NCBI RefSeq assembly: GCF_018614205.1
Contig: NZ_JAGGOS010000021.1
Location: 1-64,000 of the forward strand
Direction: 5' to 3'
Origin: Streptomyces sp. ISL-36
GTDB lineage: Bacteria > Actinomycetota > Actinomycetes > Streptomycetales > Streptomycetaceae
DNA length: 64,000 nt
The notes under the pieces are model-generated. The model was not told the DNA's origin and did not search any database. It was given only the letters and a program-made list of their open reading frames with translations. This document shows positions 18,940 through 27,085 of this stretch, one piece after another (positions within the stretch are counted from its first letter, which is position 1; every line of letters starts with the position of its first letter). The translations under genes and the position numbers were made by a program.

Positions 18940-19848
18940 GTGATCCATGGACCGATCCTCGTACCGGAGGAACTCGCGCAGTCCCAGGCCCGCTTCAACG
19001 GCGACGCCGGGCGGGCGTTCGTCGCCGGGCTGCCCGAGCTGGCCGCGCGGTGGCTCGACCGGTGGGGACTGCGGCAGACCGGGCCCTCGATGTACGGGGC
19101 GGCGTCGCTGGTCCTGCCGGTGACCCGGACCTCCGACGGGACGCGCGCCGCGCTGAAGATGCGGCTCGTGGACGAGGAGAGCGCGGGAGAAGCGGCCGGC
19201 CTGCGGATGTGGGGCGGCAGAGGATCCGTACGCCTGTTGGACGAGGACCCGGAGACGGGGACGCTGCTGCTGGAGCGTCTGGACGAGGGCCGGCATCTGT
19301 CGACGCTCGGCGACACGCGTCAGGCGACCCGGATTCTGGCGGAGCTGCTGGCCCGGCTCGTCGCCGTCCCGGCACCGGCGGGACTGCGGAGGCTGGCTGA
19401 CATCGCGGCCGCGATGCTGGTGGACGTGCCGGAGGCGGCCGGGCGGCTCGGCGAGGAGGACGCGCGGCTGCTGAAGGACTGCGCGGCGGCCGTACGCGAG
19501 GTCGTGGGCGAACCGGGGGACCGGCTGCTCCACTGGGACCTGCACACCGACAACATCCTCGCCGCCGACCGCGAGCCGTGGCTGGCGATCGACCCCAAAC
19601 CGCTGGTGGGGGACCCGGGGTTCGATCTGATGCCGGCGCTGACGAGCGGCTTCGATCCGGATCCGGCGGAGACGCTGTGGCGTTTCGACCTGTTGACGGA
19701 GGTGCTGGGACTCGACCGGGCGCGGGCGGCGGCCTGGACGCTGGGACGGGTGCTGCAGAACGGGTTGTGGGCCGTGGAGGACGGTGAGGACGCCCTGGGC
19801 GAGGAACAGGTGTCCATCGCCCGGACGCTCCTGGCACGCGCGTCCTGA
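18940..19848 (+). CDS. APH-family kinase (streptomycin/hydroxyurea phosphotransferase type)
   Basis: A 302-residue small-molecule kinase. The catalytic loop HWDLHTDNIL and metal-binding IDPKPLVGDPGFDL are intact. These and the N-terminus resemble the APH_6_hur family, which includes aminoglycoside 6-phosphotransferases. Whether it confers resistance cannot be read from sequence. GTG 18940 is preceded by a -10-like 'tagcat' 6 nt away and no ribosome site, so the transcript may be leaderless (inference). Divergent from the FAD oxidase. Confidence 0.82.
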   Translation: MIHGPILVPEELAQSQARFNGDAGRAFVAGLPELAARWLDRWGLRQTGPSMYGAASLVLPVTRTSDGTRAALKMRLVDEESAGEAAGLRMWGGRGSVRLLDEDPETGTLLLERLDEGRHLSTLGDTRQATRILAELLARLVAVPAPAGLRRLADIAAAMLVDVPEAAGRLGEEDARLLKDCAAAVREVVGEPGDRLLHWDLHTDNILAADREPWLAIDPKPLVGDPGFDLMPALTSGFDPDPAETLWRFDLLTEVLGLDRARAAAWTLGRVLQNGLWAVEDGEDALGEEQVSIARTLLARAS

Positions 19849-19867
19849 TCGGGTGCAGGCTGCTCCC

Positions 19868-20344
19868 ATGATTCGTACCGCCACACCTGCCGATGTCCCT
19901 GTCATCCATGCGATGGTCCGTGAGCTCGCCGAGTACGAGAAGGCGCTGGACGAGGTGCGCGCCTCCGAGGAGCAGCTGCGGGAGGCGTTGTTCGGGGAGC
20001 GCCCGGCGGCGTTCGCGCACATCGCGGAGTCGGATGAGGGCGAGGCGGTGGGCTTCGCGCTGTGGTTCCTCAACTTCTCAACGTGGCGCGGGGTGCACGG
20101 GATCTACCTGGAGGACCTGTACGTACGGCCGACGAAGCGGGGCGGCGGGTACGGGAAGGCGCTGCTGAGGGAGCTGGCGCGGATCTGTGTGGAGCGGGCG
20201 TACGAACGTCTGGAGTGGTCCGTCCTGGACTGGAACACCCCGTCGATCGACTTCTACAAGTCGCTCGGAGCTGTGGCAATGGACGAGTGGACCGTGAACC
20301 GGCTGACGGACGACGCTCTCCACAGGCTGGGGACGGGCGGGTAG
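19868..20344 (+). CDS. GNAT N-acetyltransferase (diamine acetyltransferase-like)
   Basis: A 158-residue protein. The acetyl-CoA loop is in LYVRPTKRGGGYGKALL, and the C-terminal WNTPSIDFYKSLGA is typical of SAT1/diamine acetyltransferases. It starts 19 nt after the APH gene and is likely co-transcribed. With the amine oxidase nearby, polyamine handling is a possible theme, but this is inference only. Confidence 0.82.
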   Translation: MIRTATPADVPVIHAMVRELAEYEKALDEVRASEEQLREALFGERPAAFAHIAESDEGEAVGFALWFLNFSTWRGVHGIYLEDLYVRPTKRGGGYGKALLRELARICVERAYERLEWSVLDWNTPSIDFYKSLGAVAMDEWTVNRLTDDALHRLGTGG

Positions 20345-20405
20345 GGGCGTCACGGGGTCGCACCGCGCCCCGACGAACTCCCGCCCCGGGTGTCCCGGAG
20401 CGGGC

Positions 20406-20461
20406 GTGACGGTGGCCCCGGCCATCCGCCACGGGGGAAGCGGACGACCGGGGCCGGTCAC
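20406..20461. terminator. long imperfect inverted repeat after GNAT gene
   Basis: The left arm starting gtgacggtggccccgg and the right arm ending ccggggccggtcac form an imperfect stem of about 22 bp. It lies between the GNAT gene and the convergent mini-ORF cluster. Confidence 0.65.
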
Positions 20462-20473
20462 AGGGTTAACCGG

Positions 20474-20536
20474 TCACGCGAGGGCCGCCCATACGATGAA
20501 CACGGCAGTGGCCCACCCGAACCGCGACCAAGTCAC
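20474..20536 (-). CDS. 20-residue membrane peptide ORF (mini-ORF 4)
   Basis: GTG ORF for MTWSRFGWATAVFIVWAALA, one hydrophobic helix. Its GTGA start overlaps the stop of the 27-residue ORF. It is the last of four ORFs chained by GTGA overlaps. Too short for statistics; the coupling pattern is the evidence. Confidence 0.4.
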   Translation of the reverse strand: MTWSRFGWATAVFIVWAALA

Positions 20537-20616
20537 CGGGCGGTGATCGCCACGGCCAAGGCCACGACGCTGACCGCGCCGGCCAAGGTGACCGCCAGGG
20601 CGGGGAGCCATCTCAC
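20533..20616 (-). CDS. 27-residue membrane peptide ORF (mini-ORF 3)
   Basis: GTG ORF for a 27-residue peptide, MRWLPALAVTLAGAV then SVVALAVAITAR, which is a single transmembrane helix. Start and stop share GTGA tetranucleotides with both neighbours. It resembles the tiny hydrophobic spread-type ORFs of actinomycete integrative elements in size and context; homology is not claimed. Confidence 0.45.
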   Translation of the reverse strand: MRWLPALAVTLAGAVSVVALAVAITAR

Positions 20617-20852
20617 GACGGGCCCTCCACACGCTCCACCAGGGCCACGTCTTCGAACCTTCGTGCAAAGGTGGTGTGGTCCTTTTTCAGGCCCGTGTGG
20701 TCCATGCATTGCTTGTCGACCTTGCCCACCCTGACGTTGGGCGTGGCCTCCCAGTCGCACTCGCCGTGAAGGCACCGGGCCGATGCCGTGGCCTCTGACT
20801 TGGGGTGCCGCTTGATCCGGTGTGCCACAAACCGGTATATCGTCCGGGTCAC
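20613..20852 (-). CDS. small zinc-finger-like protein, DUF7848-like
   Basis: A 79-residue protein (GTG start) beginning MTRTIYRFVAHRIKRHP with a CLHGECDWEA motif and later Cys/His residues. It looks like the small proteins found beside XRE regulators in Streptomyces (DUF7848 is my best guess). The GTGA overlap with the 72-residue gene upstream indicates coupled translation. Confidence 0.55.
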   Translation of the reverse strand: MTRTIYRFVAHRIKRHPKSEATASARCLHGECDWEATPNVRVGKVDKQCMDHTGLKKDHTTFARRFEDVALVERVEGPS

Positions 20853-21067
20853 TGCTCCACCGCCGGTACCGGGGTGGTGAGGACACGGGCCTGGTCAAAC
20901 TCCTCCGGCGTCGGCTCCCGCAGTTCCTCCGGCGGGACCGCCCACTCCCGGCCCCCGCCCGGCGGGCGCAGGTACACGCTTCCCTCGTACCGTCGGTCCA
21001 CCCGACCCAGCGTCCCGTTACGGTCCACCGCGTACCGACCGGCGGTCGGTCTCCACTCCTCGTTCAT
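20849..21067 (-). CDS. small protein of 72 residues, unknown
   Basis: Begins MNEEWRPTAGRYAVDRNGTLG; acidic Pro/Glu-rich C-terminal half. Similar small proteins sit downstream of XRE/DUF6879 pairs in Streptomyces. First member of the GTGA-linked chain, 127 nt after the regulator. Confidence 0.5.
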   Translation of the reverse strand: MNEEWRPTAGRYAVDRNGTLGRVDRRYEGSVYLRPPGGGREWAVPPEELREPTPEEFDQARVLTTPVPAVEQ

Positions 21068-21194
21068 GCCTCACCGTCCCCTCCAGCGCTCCGAACGCCT
21101 CGGACCACACCGGGACGGTATGAGTTCCGGGTGTTGCTCGGCGGCCCTGATTCGCCTTGATTCGAGCGTCGCCGGGGCTTCTTCGGGGTGATTC

Positions 21195-22036
21195 TCAGCT
21201 GAGGTCGAGTGCCCGCCGGGCGCGTGTGATCACGCGATGGGCTTCCGCCCCGTAGACGGCGGAGCCGGCGAGTGTCTGCCACACCCGCTGGTACACGCCG
21301 ACTGTGGCGAAGTCGTCCAGCCACAGCTCCGCGTGCCAGTCCTCGGCGATGGCCAAGCGGTCGTCGTACAGCCAGAACGCATGGCCGGCGGGAGCTTGAG
21401 AGGGGCGCCCAGCGGGACGATTCCCAGGGTGACGGTGTCGAGCCCCAGCACACCCATGAGCCGGTCGAGTTGGGCAGCCAGTACCGGCGGCGGGCAGACC
21501 AGGGCGTGGAGTGCGGCTTCCCACATGATGACGTGGAAGCTCTTCCCCGGCTCGTAGAGCAGTTCCTGGCGCCTCACGCGGGCCCGTACAGCCTCCTCCA
21601 CATCCCGGACGGACTGGTGAAGGTCGACGTACTGGCTGAACACGTGGCGGGCGTAGTCGGGTGTCTGGAGCATCCCGACGACCATGGAGCCCTGCCAGGC
21701 CCGGAACGTTCGGGATCGCTCGTACTCAGCGGTGAGAGCGTCCTGCACGGGCTTGTGCCCGGCGGCAAGCTGGCGCCGCCAGGAGCGGGATCGGGACTCC
21801 AGCGTCCGCAGGCGGGTGATCAGTTCATCAGCGGCTTCAGGATGCCCTGTTGCCTGTGCCCACGCCTGGAGGTCGTCTGCTGTGACGGTCTGCCGCCCTG
21901 TCTCCAGCTTGCTGACCTTGGACTGGGGCCAGAGCAACACCGCCGCCAGTTCGCGCCCTGTGAAGCCCCGTGCGGCGCGCAGCTCACGGAGCCGCGCGCC
22001 AAGGGCCACTCGGGCCTGCTGAAAGTCGTTGCTCAC
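21195..22036 (-). pseudogene. XRE helix-turn-helix regulator (DUF5753 type), frameshifted
   Basis: The N-terminal HTH (SNDFQQARVALGARLRELRA ... WPQSKVSKLETGRQ) and the DUF5753 ligand-type domain read in one frame down to PLGAPLKLP. The expected C-terminus (HAFWLYDDRLAIAEDWHAEL ... YGAEAHRVITRA) continues in another frame. The sequence needs one extra base near 21392/21393 to join them, so this is a 1-nt deletion or a sequencing error. The start GTG 22036 overlaps the DUF6879 stop (GTGA). Such regulators are of the WhiJ-like type, often encoded beside small partners. Confidence 0.72.
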
Positions 22037-22680
22037 TCGGCGGAAGGTACCTGGCCCGTGAACTCGTCGTATCGGGCGGCGTGGTGCCATGCCGCGTCGC
22101 GGACCTGGCAGGCGCGCAGGACTTCCACGGGGTCCGTAACGAGTTCGACGCTGGTCATCCGGTCGTCCTCATTGAAGTGAAGCCGTGCGATGACGCGTGA
22201 ATCGAACAGCCAGAAGTCCTCTTCAGGGAGCTTCAGCCGCTCCGCGTCGCTCCGCCACAGGTTCCGGATGTCCTCTCCCACGGCGCTGTTGCGACGGGCG
22301 TTGTCGAGTAGGTATCGCTGCCCCAGAGTCGGCGGGTTGTCCATGACGCGTACGCGCTCGAACCGCTTGCCGAGAGCGGACTGTTCGCGTCGGGAGACGC
22401 ACCAGGAATCGTCCAGGTCCCATCCGGCATCCTCGCCCCGAGCGAACCGCTCGTAGGTCTCGGTCTCCTCGTCCGACTGGTATCGGCGGCGGGTCTCAAG
22501 CCGCCAGGCGGTGTGTTCGAAGGTGCGGAACATCCCGCCGAACTCTTCGAAGCCGATCATCGTCGGCACCCTGTCCACATCTCTCGGGGCGAAGTCGGCC
22601 AGGAGCACGCGCGGCACCACCACGAACCCCTCCCCGGTTTTAACGTTGCGCAGTTGGGCCACGTCTTCCGGGTCGGTCAC
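22033..22680 (-). CDS. DUF6879 family protein
   Basis: The ORF contains the conserved FRTFEHTAWRLETRRRY, GWDLDDSWC, RREQSALGKR and DNARRNSAVGEDIRNLWR motifs of DUF6879. Its first 37 residues (TDPEDVAQLRNVKTGEGF ... DVDR) look like the tail of a separate small upstream protein, so the native start may be GTG 22569 (VPTMIGFEEFGG). It forms a typical pair with the downstream XRE gene. Function unknown; likely part of a regulator/partner module. Confidence 0.7.
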   Translation of the reverse strand: MTDPEDVAQLRNVKTGEGFVVVPRVLLADFAPRDVDRVPTMIGFEEFGGMFRTFEHTAWRLETRRRYQSDEETETYERFARGEDAGWDLDDSWCVSRREQSALGKRFERVRVMDNPPTLGQRYLLDNARRNSAVGEDIRNLWRSDAERLKLPEEDFWLFDSRVIARLHFNEDDRMTSVELVTDPVEVLRACQVRDAAWHHAARYDEFTGQVPSAE

Positions 22681-22784
22681 AGCGTCTCCCTGGACCAGGA
22701 CTTCACCCGTGTCCAGGTCTTCGTAGAGCGTGGGGCAGCCGTCGTTGCCGGGTTGGTGCCGATGAAGCGAAGTCGCCTTGCCAA
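22681..22784 (-). pseudogene. frameshifted 5' part of a small protein upstream of DUF6879
   Basis: From a TTG at 22784 with a GAGGGG ribosome site, one frame reads LARRLRFIGTNP. A different frame then reads GNDGCPTLYEDLDTGEVLVQ and runs on into the DUF6879 ORF. One base appears to be missing near 22752. The combined peptide resembles the roughly 70-residue proteins that precede DUF6879 in Streptomyces. Confidence 0.5.
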
Positions 22785-22889
22785 CGTCGTTCCCCTCTCA
22801 CCCGGATGACCCAGTTGGGCCGTCTCCAGAATGGAACCGCCGATGGCGTTCTGTCTGCCGTGATTCTCGAATATTCGCGAATCGCTGGG

Positions 22890-23236
22890 GGCCGATTCTG
22901 CGGCGCCTGGTCCAGTGCTCCAGACCGCTGATCACGGCCACTGCGTTTCCTCCTCCGCAGGGCTTTACTGTCGCCCTCGGAAGGGGCCTCCGCTGCCTCC
23001 TCAGGGTCCAGCAACATGGACAGGTCGATGACGGGTTCCGGGAGCTTGGACAGGGCGCTCTCGACGGCGGCGAGCTGTTCCGCGACTCGGGAACGCAGCC
23101 GGTCGTACTTGGCCGTGCGACTTCGCGATGCACCGGTAGAAGGACCGCCGCGGGGGCTTGCGACGGTTGCCCGGCATTGCTGCGCCACATTCACCGCACC
23201 GAAGGAAACCGGCCAGTTGGGGGCGGGCGGCGCGTA
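22890..23236 (-). pseudogene. serine recombinase C-terminal fragment, decayed
   Basis: On the minus strand one frame reads RAARPQLAGFLRCGECGAAM followed by PGNRRKPPRRSFYRC. This matches the zinc beta-ribbon (CxxC...C) of large serine recombinases. Another frame continues with a coiled-coil-like RLRSRVAEQLAAVESALSKL. No catalytic domain is present, and the sequence ends abruptly at a palindrome (23237-23254). It is interpreted as the remnant of an integrase, implying past mobile-element insertion. Confidence 0.55.
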
Positions 23237-23254
23237 GGGCCGGGGCCCCGGCCC
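23237..23254. terminator. perfect 18-nt GC palindrome
   Basis: gggccggggccccggccc, a perfect palindrome 21 nt after the quinone reductase stop and at the boundary of the recombinase fragment. It could terminate transcription or mark the junction of the remnant. Confidence 0.5.
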
Positions 23255-23274
23255 GCGGACCCTCGTGCTGGGGG

Positions 23275-24300
23275 TTACGGGATCAGGACGACCTTGCCCG
23301 TGGTGCCGCGGGTCTCCAGGGCTCGGTGGGCCGCTGCCGCTTCGGCGAGGGGGAAGTGGTGGAGGGCGGGGCGGAGGCGGCCCTGCGTGGCCGCGGCGAG
23401 GGAGGCGAGTTCGAGGGTGCGGATGTCGCCGCCCGCCTTCTGGATCATGGCGGGGCCGAGGACGCCCTGGGACGTGATGCCTCGGGTGGCGAGTTCCTCC
23501 TCGGTGAAGGTGAGGGGTTCGCCGTCGTGGGGGCCCTTGCCGGACCAGCCGAAGACGAGGTGTTGTCCGCCCTTGCCGAGGAGGTCCACGGCGGCGCGAC
23601 CGGTGTCGCCGCCGACCGAGTCGAAGACGACGGTGGCCATGGGGGTCTCCCCGGACGGAGTCCGGGGGAGGTCGCCGAGGAAGGCGCGGACCTGCTCCGG
23701 CCAGTCGGGCAGCTTGTAGTCGACGGCCAGGTCGGCGCCGTTCTCCCGGACGAGGGCGACCTTCCGGGGGCCGCCGGCCAGGCCGATGACGGTGGCGCCG
23801 GCGTTCTTCGCGTACTGGACGAGGAGGGTGCCGATGCCGCCGGCGGCGGCCGGGACGATCGCGATCGAGTCGGGGCCGAGCTCGGTGAACTGGAGGATGC
23901 CGAGGGTGGTGCGGCCGGTGCCGATCATGGCGACGGCCTCGGAGTCGCCGAGCGTGTCGGGGAGTTCGTGGAGCTTGGCGGCGTCGACGACGGCGAGCTC
24001 GGCGTAGCCGCCGGGCGCGAGGCCGAGGTGGGCGACGACCCGCTTGCCGAGCCAGGCCGGGTCGGTGCCCTCACCGAGGCCGTCCACGGTGCCCGCGACC
24101 TCGCGGCCGGGGATCGTGGGCAGCTCGGTGGGGGCGGGGAACGGGCCGCTCTCCCCCCTGCGCAGGGCGGTGTCGAGGAGGTGGACGCCCGCCGCGGTGA
24201 CCGCGATCCGCACCTGCCCGGGGCCGGGGACGGGGTCCGCGGTCTCCTCGTACGTGAGGTTCTCGGCGGGGCCGAAGGCGTGGAGGCGGATGGCGTGCAT
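23275..24300 (-). CDS. zinc-independent quinone oxidoreductase (MDR family)
   Basis: A 341-residue medium-chain reductase. The N-terminus MHAIRLHAFGPAENLTYEE, the GroES-like domain with GREVAGTVDG, and the nucleotide-binding AAAGGIGTLLVQYAKNAGA with the C-terminal TTGKVVLIP are those of NADPH:quinone reductases. No structural zinc Cys cluster is seen. ATG 24300 follows GGGGAG. It probably detoxifies quinones or reduces enones. Confidence 0.87.
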   Translation of the reverse strand: MHAIRLHAFGPAENLTYEETADPVPGPGQVRIAVTAAGVHLLDTALRRGESGPFPAPTELPTIPGREVAGTVDGLGEGTDPAWLGKRVVAHLGLAPGGYAELAVVDAAKLHELPDTLGDSEAVAMIGTGRTTLGILQFTELGPDSIAIVPAAAGGIGTLLVQYAKNAGATVIGLAGGPRKVALVRENGADLAVDYKLPDWPEQVRAFLGDLPRTPSGETPMATVVFDSVGGDTGRAAVDLLGKGGQHLVFGWSGKGPHDGEPLTFTEEELATRGITSQGVLGPAMIQKAGGDIRTLELASLAAATQGRLRPALHHFPLAEAAAAHRALETRGTTGKVVLIP

Positions 24301-24346
24301 GGCGGGGCTCCCCTGGTCCGGTGAGGTCCTTGACGTGGACCAGCTT

Positions 24347-25528
24347 TCAACCTCGAGCGTGCTTGAGGTCAAGGCGTGATGCGCGCAGCGCCAGGGACAC
24401 CGCCTCCACGGCGCTGGTGAAGGAGACCTCCGCCAGTACGCCGGGGGCCGCGACCTGGTCTCCCGCGAGATAGACGCCGTCACCGCGGTCGATCGCCGGG
24501 CGGTCGCGCCAGGTGGTGCCGGGCCGGTCGACCGCTCCCGTACGGCCGCCGGAGAAGGCCTCGCGGCGCCAGAGAGTGCGCTCCCGCCAGCCGGGGAACC
24601 CCAGGTCGAGCAGGCGCTCGGCGTGGGCGACACCGTCGGCCTTGGACCCGTCCGGGCCGATCGGGAGCTGCGCCTGGATCAGCTGCTCACCGGCCGGCGC
24701 GAGGGACGCGTCCTGGGCGGTGAAGCGCTCGATCCAGCCCGGTGCGTCGAGGTCCGAGAGGACGAACGGGTCGCCCTTGCGCGTGCGCAGCGCGAGGTCC
24801 AGCAGGACGGTACGGCCGCTCCCCCAGGTCAGGCCCGGGTCGCCGAGAAGCCGCGCGGCCGCGGGGAGGGAGGTGGCGACGACGACCGGCCCTTGATCCG
24901 ACGGGAGCTCGTCGAGCCGGGACGAGGTCTCGATCCGCACGCCCAGCTCCCCCGCGCGGGAGGCCATCCGGTCGACCATCCGTCCCCAGCCGCCGCGGAT
25001 GTAGTGCGCCTCGGGCGGCAGCGAGGCGGCCCGGTGCAGCCGTTCCTGGACGAAGCGGGCGGAGAGCGCACCCGGGTCGTGGTGGTGGAGGGCGACCGCG
25101 CTGTAGGCGGCGGCGTCGCGGGCCGCTGCGGGGCCCGCGATCTGCGTGGCCCAGGTCAGGAAGTCGATGTCGACGGGCGCCTGTTCCGCCGGGCGGAGGG
25201 TGTGGCGCAGGAACGCGAGGGGCGGCGTGCGGCGCAGCGCCCCGTCCCGGTGGAAGCGGAACCGGGCGCCCTCCAGAGCCGGCAGGGGTGCCAGCGGGCC
25301 GAGGAGCCCCCGCTGCTTGAGCCAGGTCCAGTGGGGGCCCTTGGCGTAGATCGCGTGCGGGCCCTCGTTGGTGCGGTACGGGCCCTCGGCGGTGCGGGCG
25401 CGGCCGCCGAGGGTGTGGTGGGCCTCGTGGAGGGTGACCTCGGCTCCGGCCTCGGCGGCGGTGATGGCCGCGGTGAGTCCGGCGAAGCCGCCACCGATCA
25501 CGGTGATGTGCCTGGTGTTCCGCTGCAT
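24347..25528 (-). CDS. FAD/NAD(P)-binding amine oxidase-like protein
   Basis: A 393-residue protein with the FAD-binding motif ITVIGGGFAGLTAAITAAEAG at the N-terminus, the LGGRART loop, and a C-terminal GVYLAGDQVAAPGVLAEVSF FAD site. It resembles phytoene-desaturase/amine-oxidase-like proteins, but no carotenoid genes are nearby. ATG 25528 with GGGAGAGG is preferred over a longer frame from 25609. Lies 46 nt upstream of the quinone reductase, same strand, possibly one operon. Confidence 0.8.
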   Translation of the reverse strand: MQRNTRHITVIGGGFAGLTAAITAAEAGAEVTLHEAHHTLGGRARTAEGPYRTNEGPHAIYAKGPHWTWLKQRGLLGPLAPLPALEGARFRFHRDGALRRTPPLAFLRHTLRPAEQAPVDIDFLTWATQIAGPAAARDAAAYSAVALHHHDPGALSARFVQERLHRAASLPPEAHYIRGGWGRMVDRMASRAGELGVRIETSSRLDELPSDQGPVVVATSLPAAARLLGDPGLTWGSGRTVLLDLALRTRKGDPFVLSDLDAPGWIERFTAQDASLAPAGEQLIQAQLPIGPDGSKADGVAHAERLLDLGFPGWRERTLWRREAFSGGRTGAVDRPGTTWRDRPAIDRGDGVYLAGDQVAAPGVLAEVSFTSAVEAVSLALRASRLDLKHARG

Positions 25529-25626
25529 GTGCCTCTCCCTCGTGTCGGTCTCACGAAGGGGACGGGCGAGGGAGCGCGCGATGTGACATGGGGGCGTTGT
25601 CAGTGACACACGTCACGATGGGGGGC

Positions 25627-26298
25627 ATGGCGACACGGAACGGCAAGAAGGCGGTGGCGGCGGTGCGGCGGGCGGAGGTGCGCCTGCCGCCGCTCACGGC
25701 GTACGCAGGGAGGCTCGAACCGGACGGGGACTACGACGGCCTCGAGTTCGCGGGACTCGATCTGGCGGGGCAGGACGGGCCGGGCGCGCGGTTCCTGGAC
25801 TGCGCGCTGCGGGAGTGCGCGGTGGACGAGACGCGGCTGACCGGGGCGCGGGTGATGGACTCCGTCCTGAGCGGCATCCGGGGAGTGGGCACCGACCTGG
25901 CGGGGGCGTCGCTGCGGGACGTGGAGGTCGTGGACGCGCGGCTCGGCGGGACGCAGCTGCACGGAGCGGTGCTGGAGAGGGTGGTGGTGAGGGGAGGGAA
26001 GATCGACTATCTGAATCTGCGGATGGCGAAGCTGAAGGACGTCGTCTTCGAGGGGTGTGTGCTGAGCGAGCCGGACTTCGGGGGCGCGCGGCTGGAGCGG
26101 GTGGAGTTCCGGGACTGTGTGCTGACGGGGGCGGACTTCGGCGGGGCGCGGATGAAGGACGTGGATCTGCGGACGGTGCAGCGTCTGGAGATCGCGCGCG
26201 GGGTGGACGCCTTGTCCGGCGCGGTGATCAGCACGGGGCAGCTGCTGGACCTGGCGCCGGTGTTCGCCGCTCAGCTGGGGGTGCGGGTGGAGGACTGA
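25627..26298 (+). CDS. pentapeptide-repeat protein
   Basis: A 223-residue protein with runs of A(D/N)LXX-type repeats (FAGLDLAGQD, TRLTGARV, GTDLAGASLRD, PDFGGARLE, ADFGGARMKD), giving a quadrilateral beta-helix. Homologues include DNA-mimic gyrase protection proteins and proteins of unknown role; which applies here is unknown. ATG 25627 is preceded by GGGGGC; 25618 is an in-frame alternative. Divergent from the FAD oxidase. Confidence 0.82.
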   Translation: MATRNGKKAVAAVRRAEVRLPPLTAYAGRLEPDGDYDGLEFAGLDLAGQDGPGARFLDCALRECAVDETRLTGARVMDSVLSGIRGVGTDLAGASLRDVEVVDARLGGTQLHGAVLERVVVRGGKIDYLNLRMAKLKDVVFEGCVLSEPDFGGARLERVEFRDCVLTGADFGGARMKDVDLRTVQRLEIARGVDALSGAVISTGQLLDLAPVFAAQLGVRVED

Positions 26299-26341
26299 CC
26301 GGCCCTTGAGGGGGGTGTTCCTACGGGATGTGGGGGGCGTT

Positions 26342-26842
26342 CTACGGGACGCGGGGGAAGCGCGCCTGGAGGTCCCAGATCACCGGGTTGTCGCCGAGGC
26401 CCTCGTGCATGTCGGTGAGGTCGGCGATCAGGTCGTGCAGGAAGTCCCGGGCCTCGCGGCGCAGTTCGCGGTGGTTGAAGGTGAGCGGGGGCTCGTCGCC
26501 CGGCATCCAGTCGGCCTCCACGTCCACCCAGCCGAAGCGGCGCTCGAAGAGCATGCGGTCCGTGGACTCGGTGAAGTCGAGCTCGGCGTACTGGGGCTGC
26601 GAGGCGCGGTTGCCGCGCGGGTCGCGGTCGAGCTGCTCGACGATGTCGCAGAGCGCCCAGGCGAAGTCGAGCACCGGCACCCATCCCCAGGCTGTGGACA
26701 GCTCGCGGTCGGCCTTGGGGTCGGCGAGGTAGACGTCCCCGCAGAAGAGGTCGTGGCGCAGGGCGTGGACGTCCGCGCGGCGGTAGTCGGTCTGCGGGGG
26801 GTCGGGGAAGCGACGGGAGAGGGAGTAGCCGATGTCGAGCAC
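26342..26842 (-). CDS. hypothetical protein, 166 residues
   Basis: Begins MLDIGYSLSRRFPDPPQTDY; acidic, Trp-rich (AWGWVPVLDFAWALCDIV, RFGWVDVEADW), no signal peptide or membrane helix. Small proteins like this occur widely in Streptomyces, but I cannot name a characterised family. It converges on the pentapeptide-repeat gene with only 43 nt between them. Confidence 0.7.
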   Translation of the reverse strand: MLDIGYSLSRRFPDPPQTDYRRADVHALRHDLFCGDVYLADPKADRELSTAWGWVPVLDFAWALCDIVEQLDRDPRGNRASQPQYAELDFTESTDRMLFERRFGWVDVEADWMPGDEPPLTFNHRELRREARDFLHDLIADLTDMHEGLGDNPVIWDLQARFPRVP

Positions 26843-26888
26843 GGGTCGATGGTCCCACGACGGCGACGCGACCGGCCCCGCCCGCCCG

Positions 26889-27055
26889 GAGGGGCGGCCC
26901 CCGGACGGCTCTGAAGCCGGAGGGGCGGCCCACGGGTGGAGGGAAGCCTGCGCCCGCCTGCGGTCCCTGCGCCGGCCTGCGGCGGGAGGGGCAGCCCGCG
27001 GATGGAGGGGCGGCCCGCTGCCGGCGGGTGGCCCTGCGGCCCTGTGCCGGCCCTG
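26889..27055. repeat. GC-rich imperfect repeats 'ggaggggcggccc'
   Basis: Four or more near copies of 'ggaggggcggccc' and several 'gccctgcggcc' words in the 243-nt gap between two minus-strand genes. No gene is supported. Confidence 0.45.
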
Positions 27056-27085
27056 CGGCCCCAGGGCCGGCCCCCGCCTCTCGGC

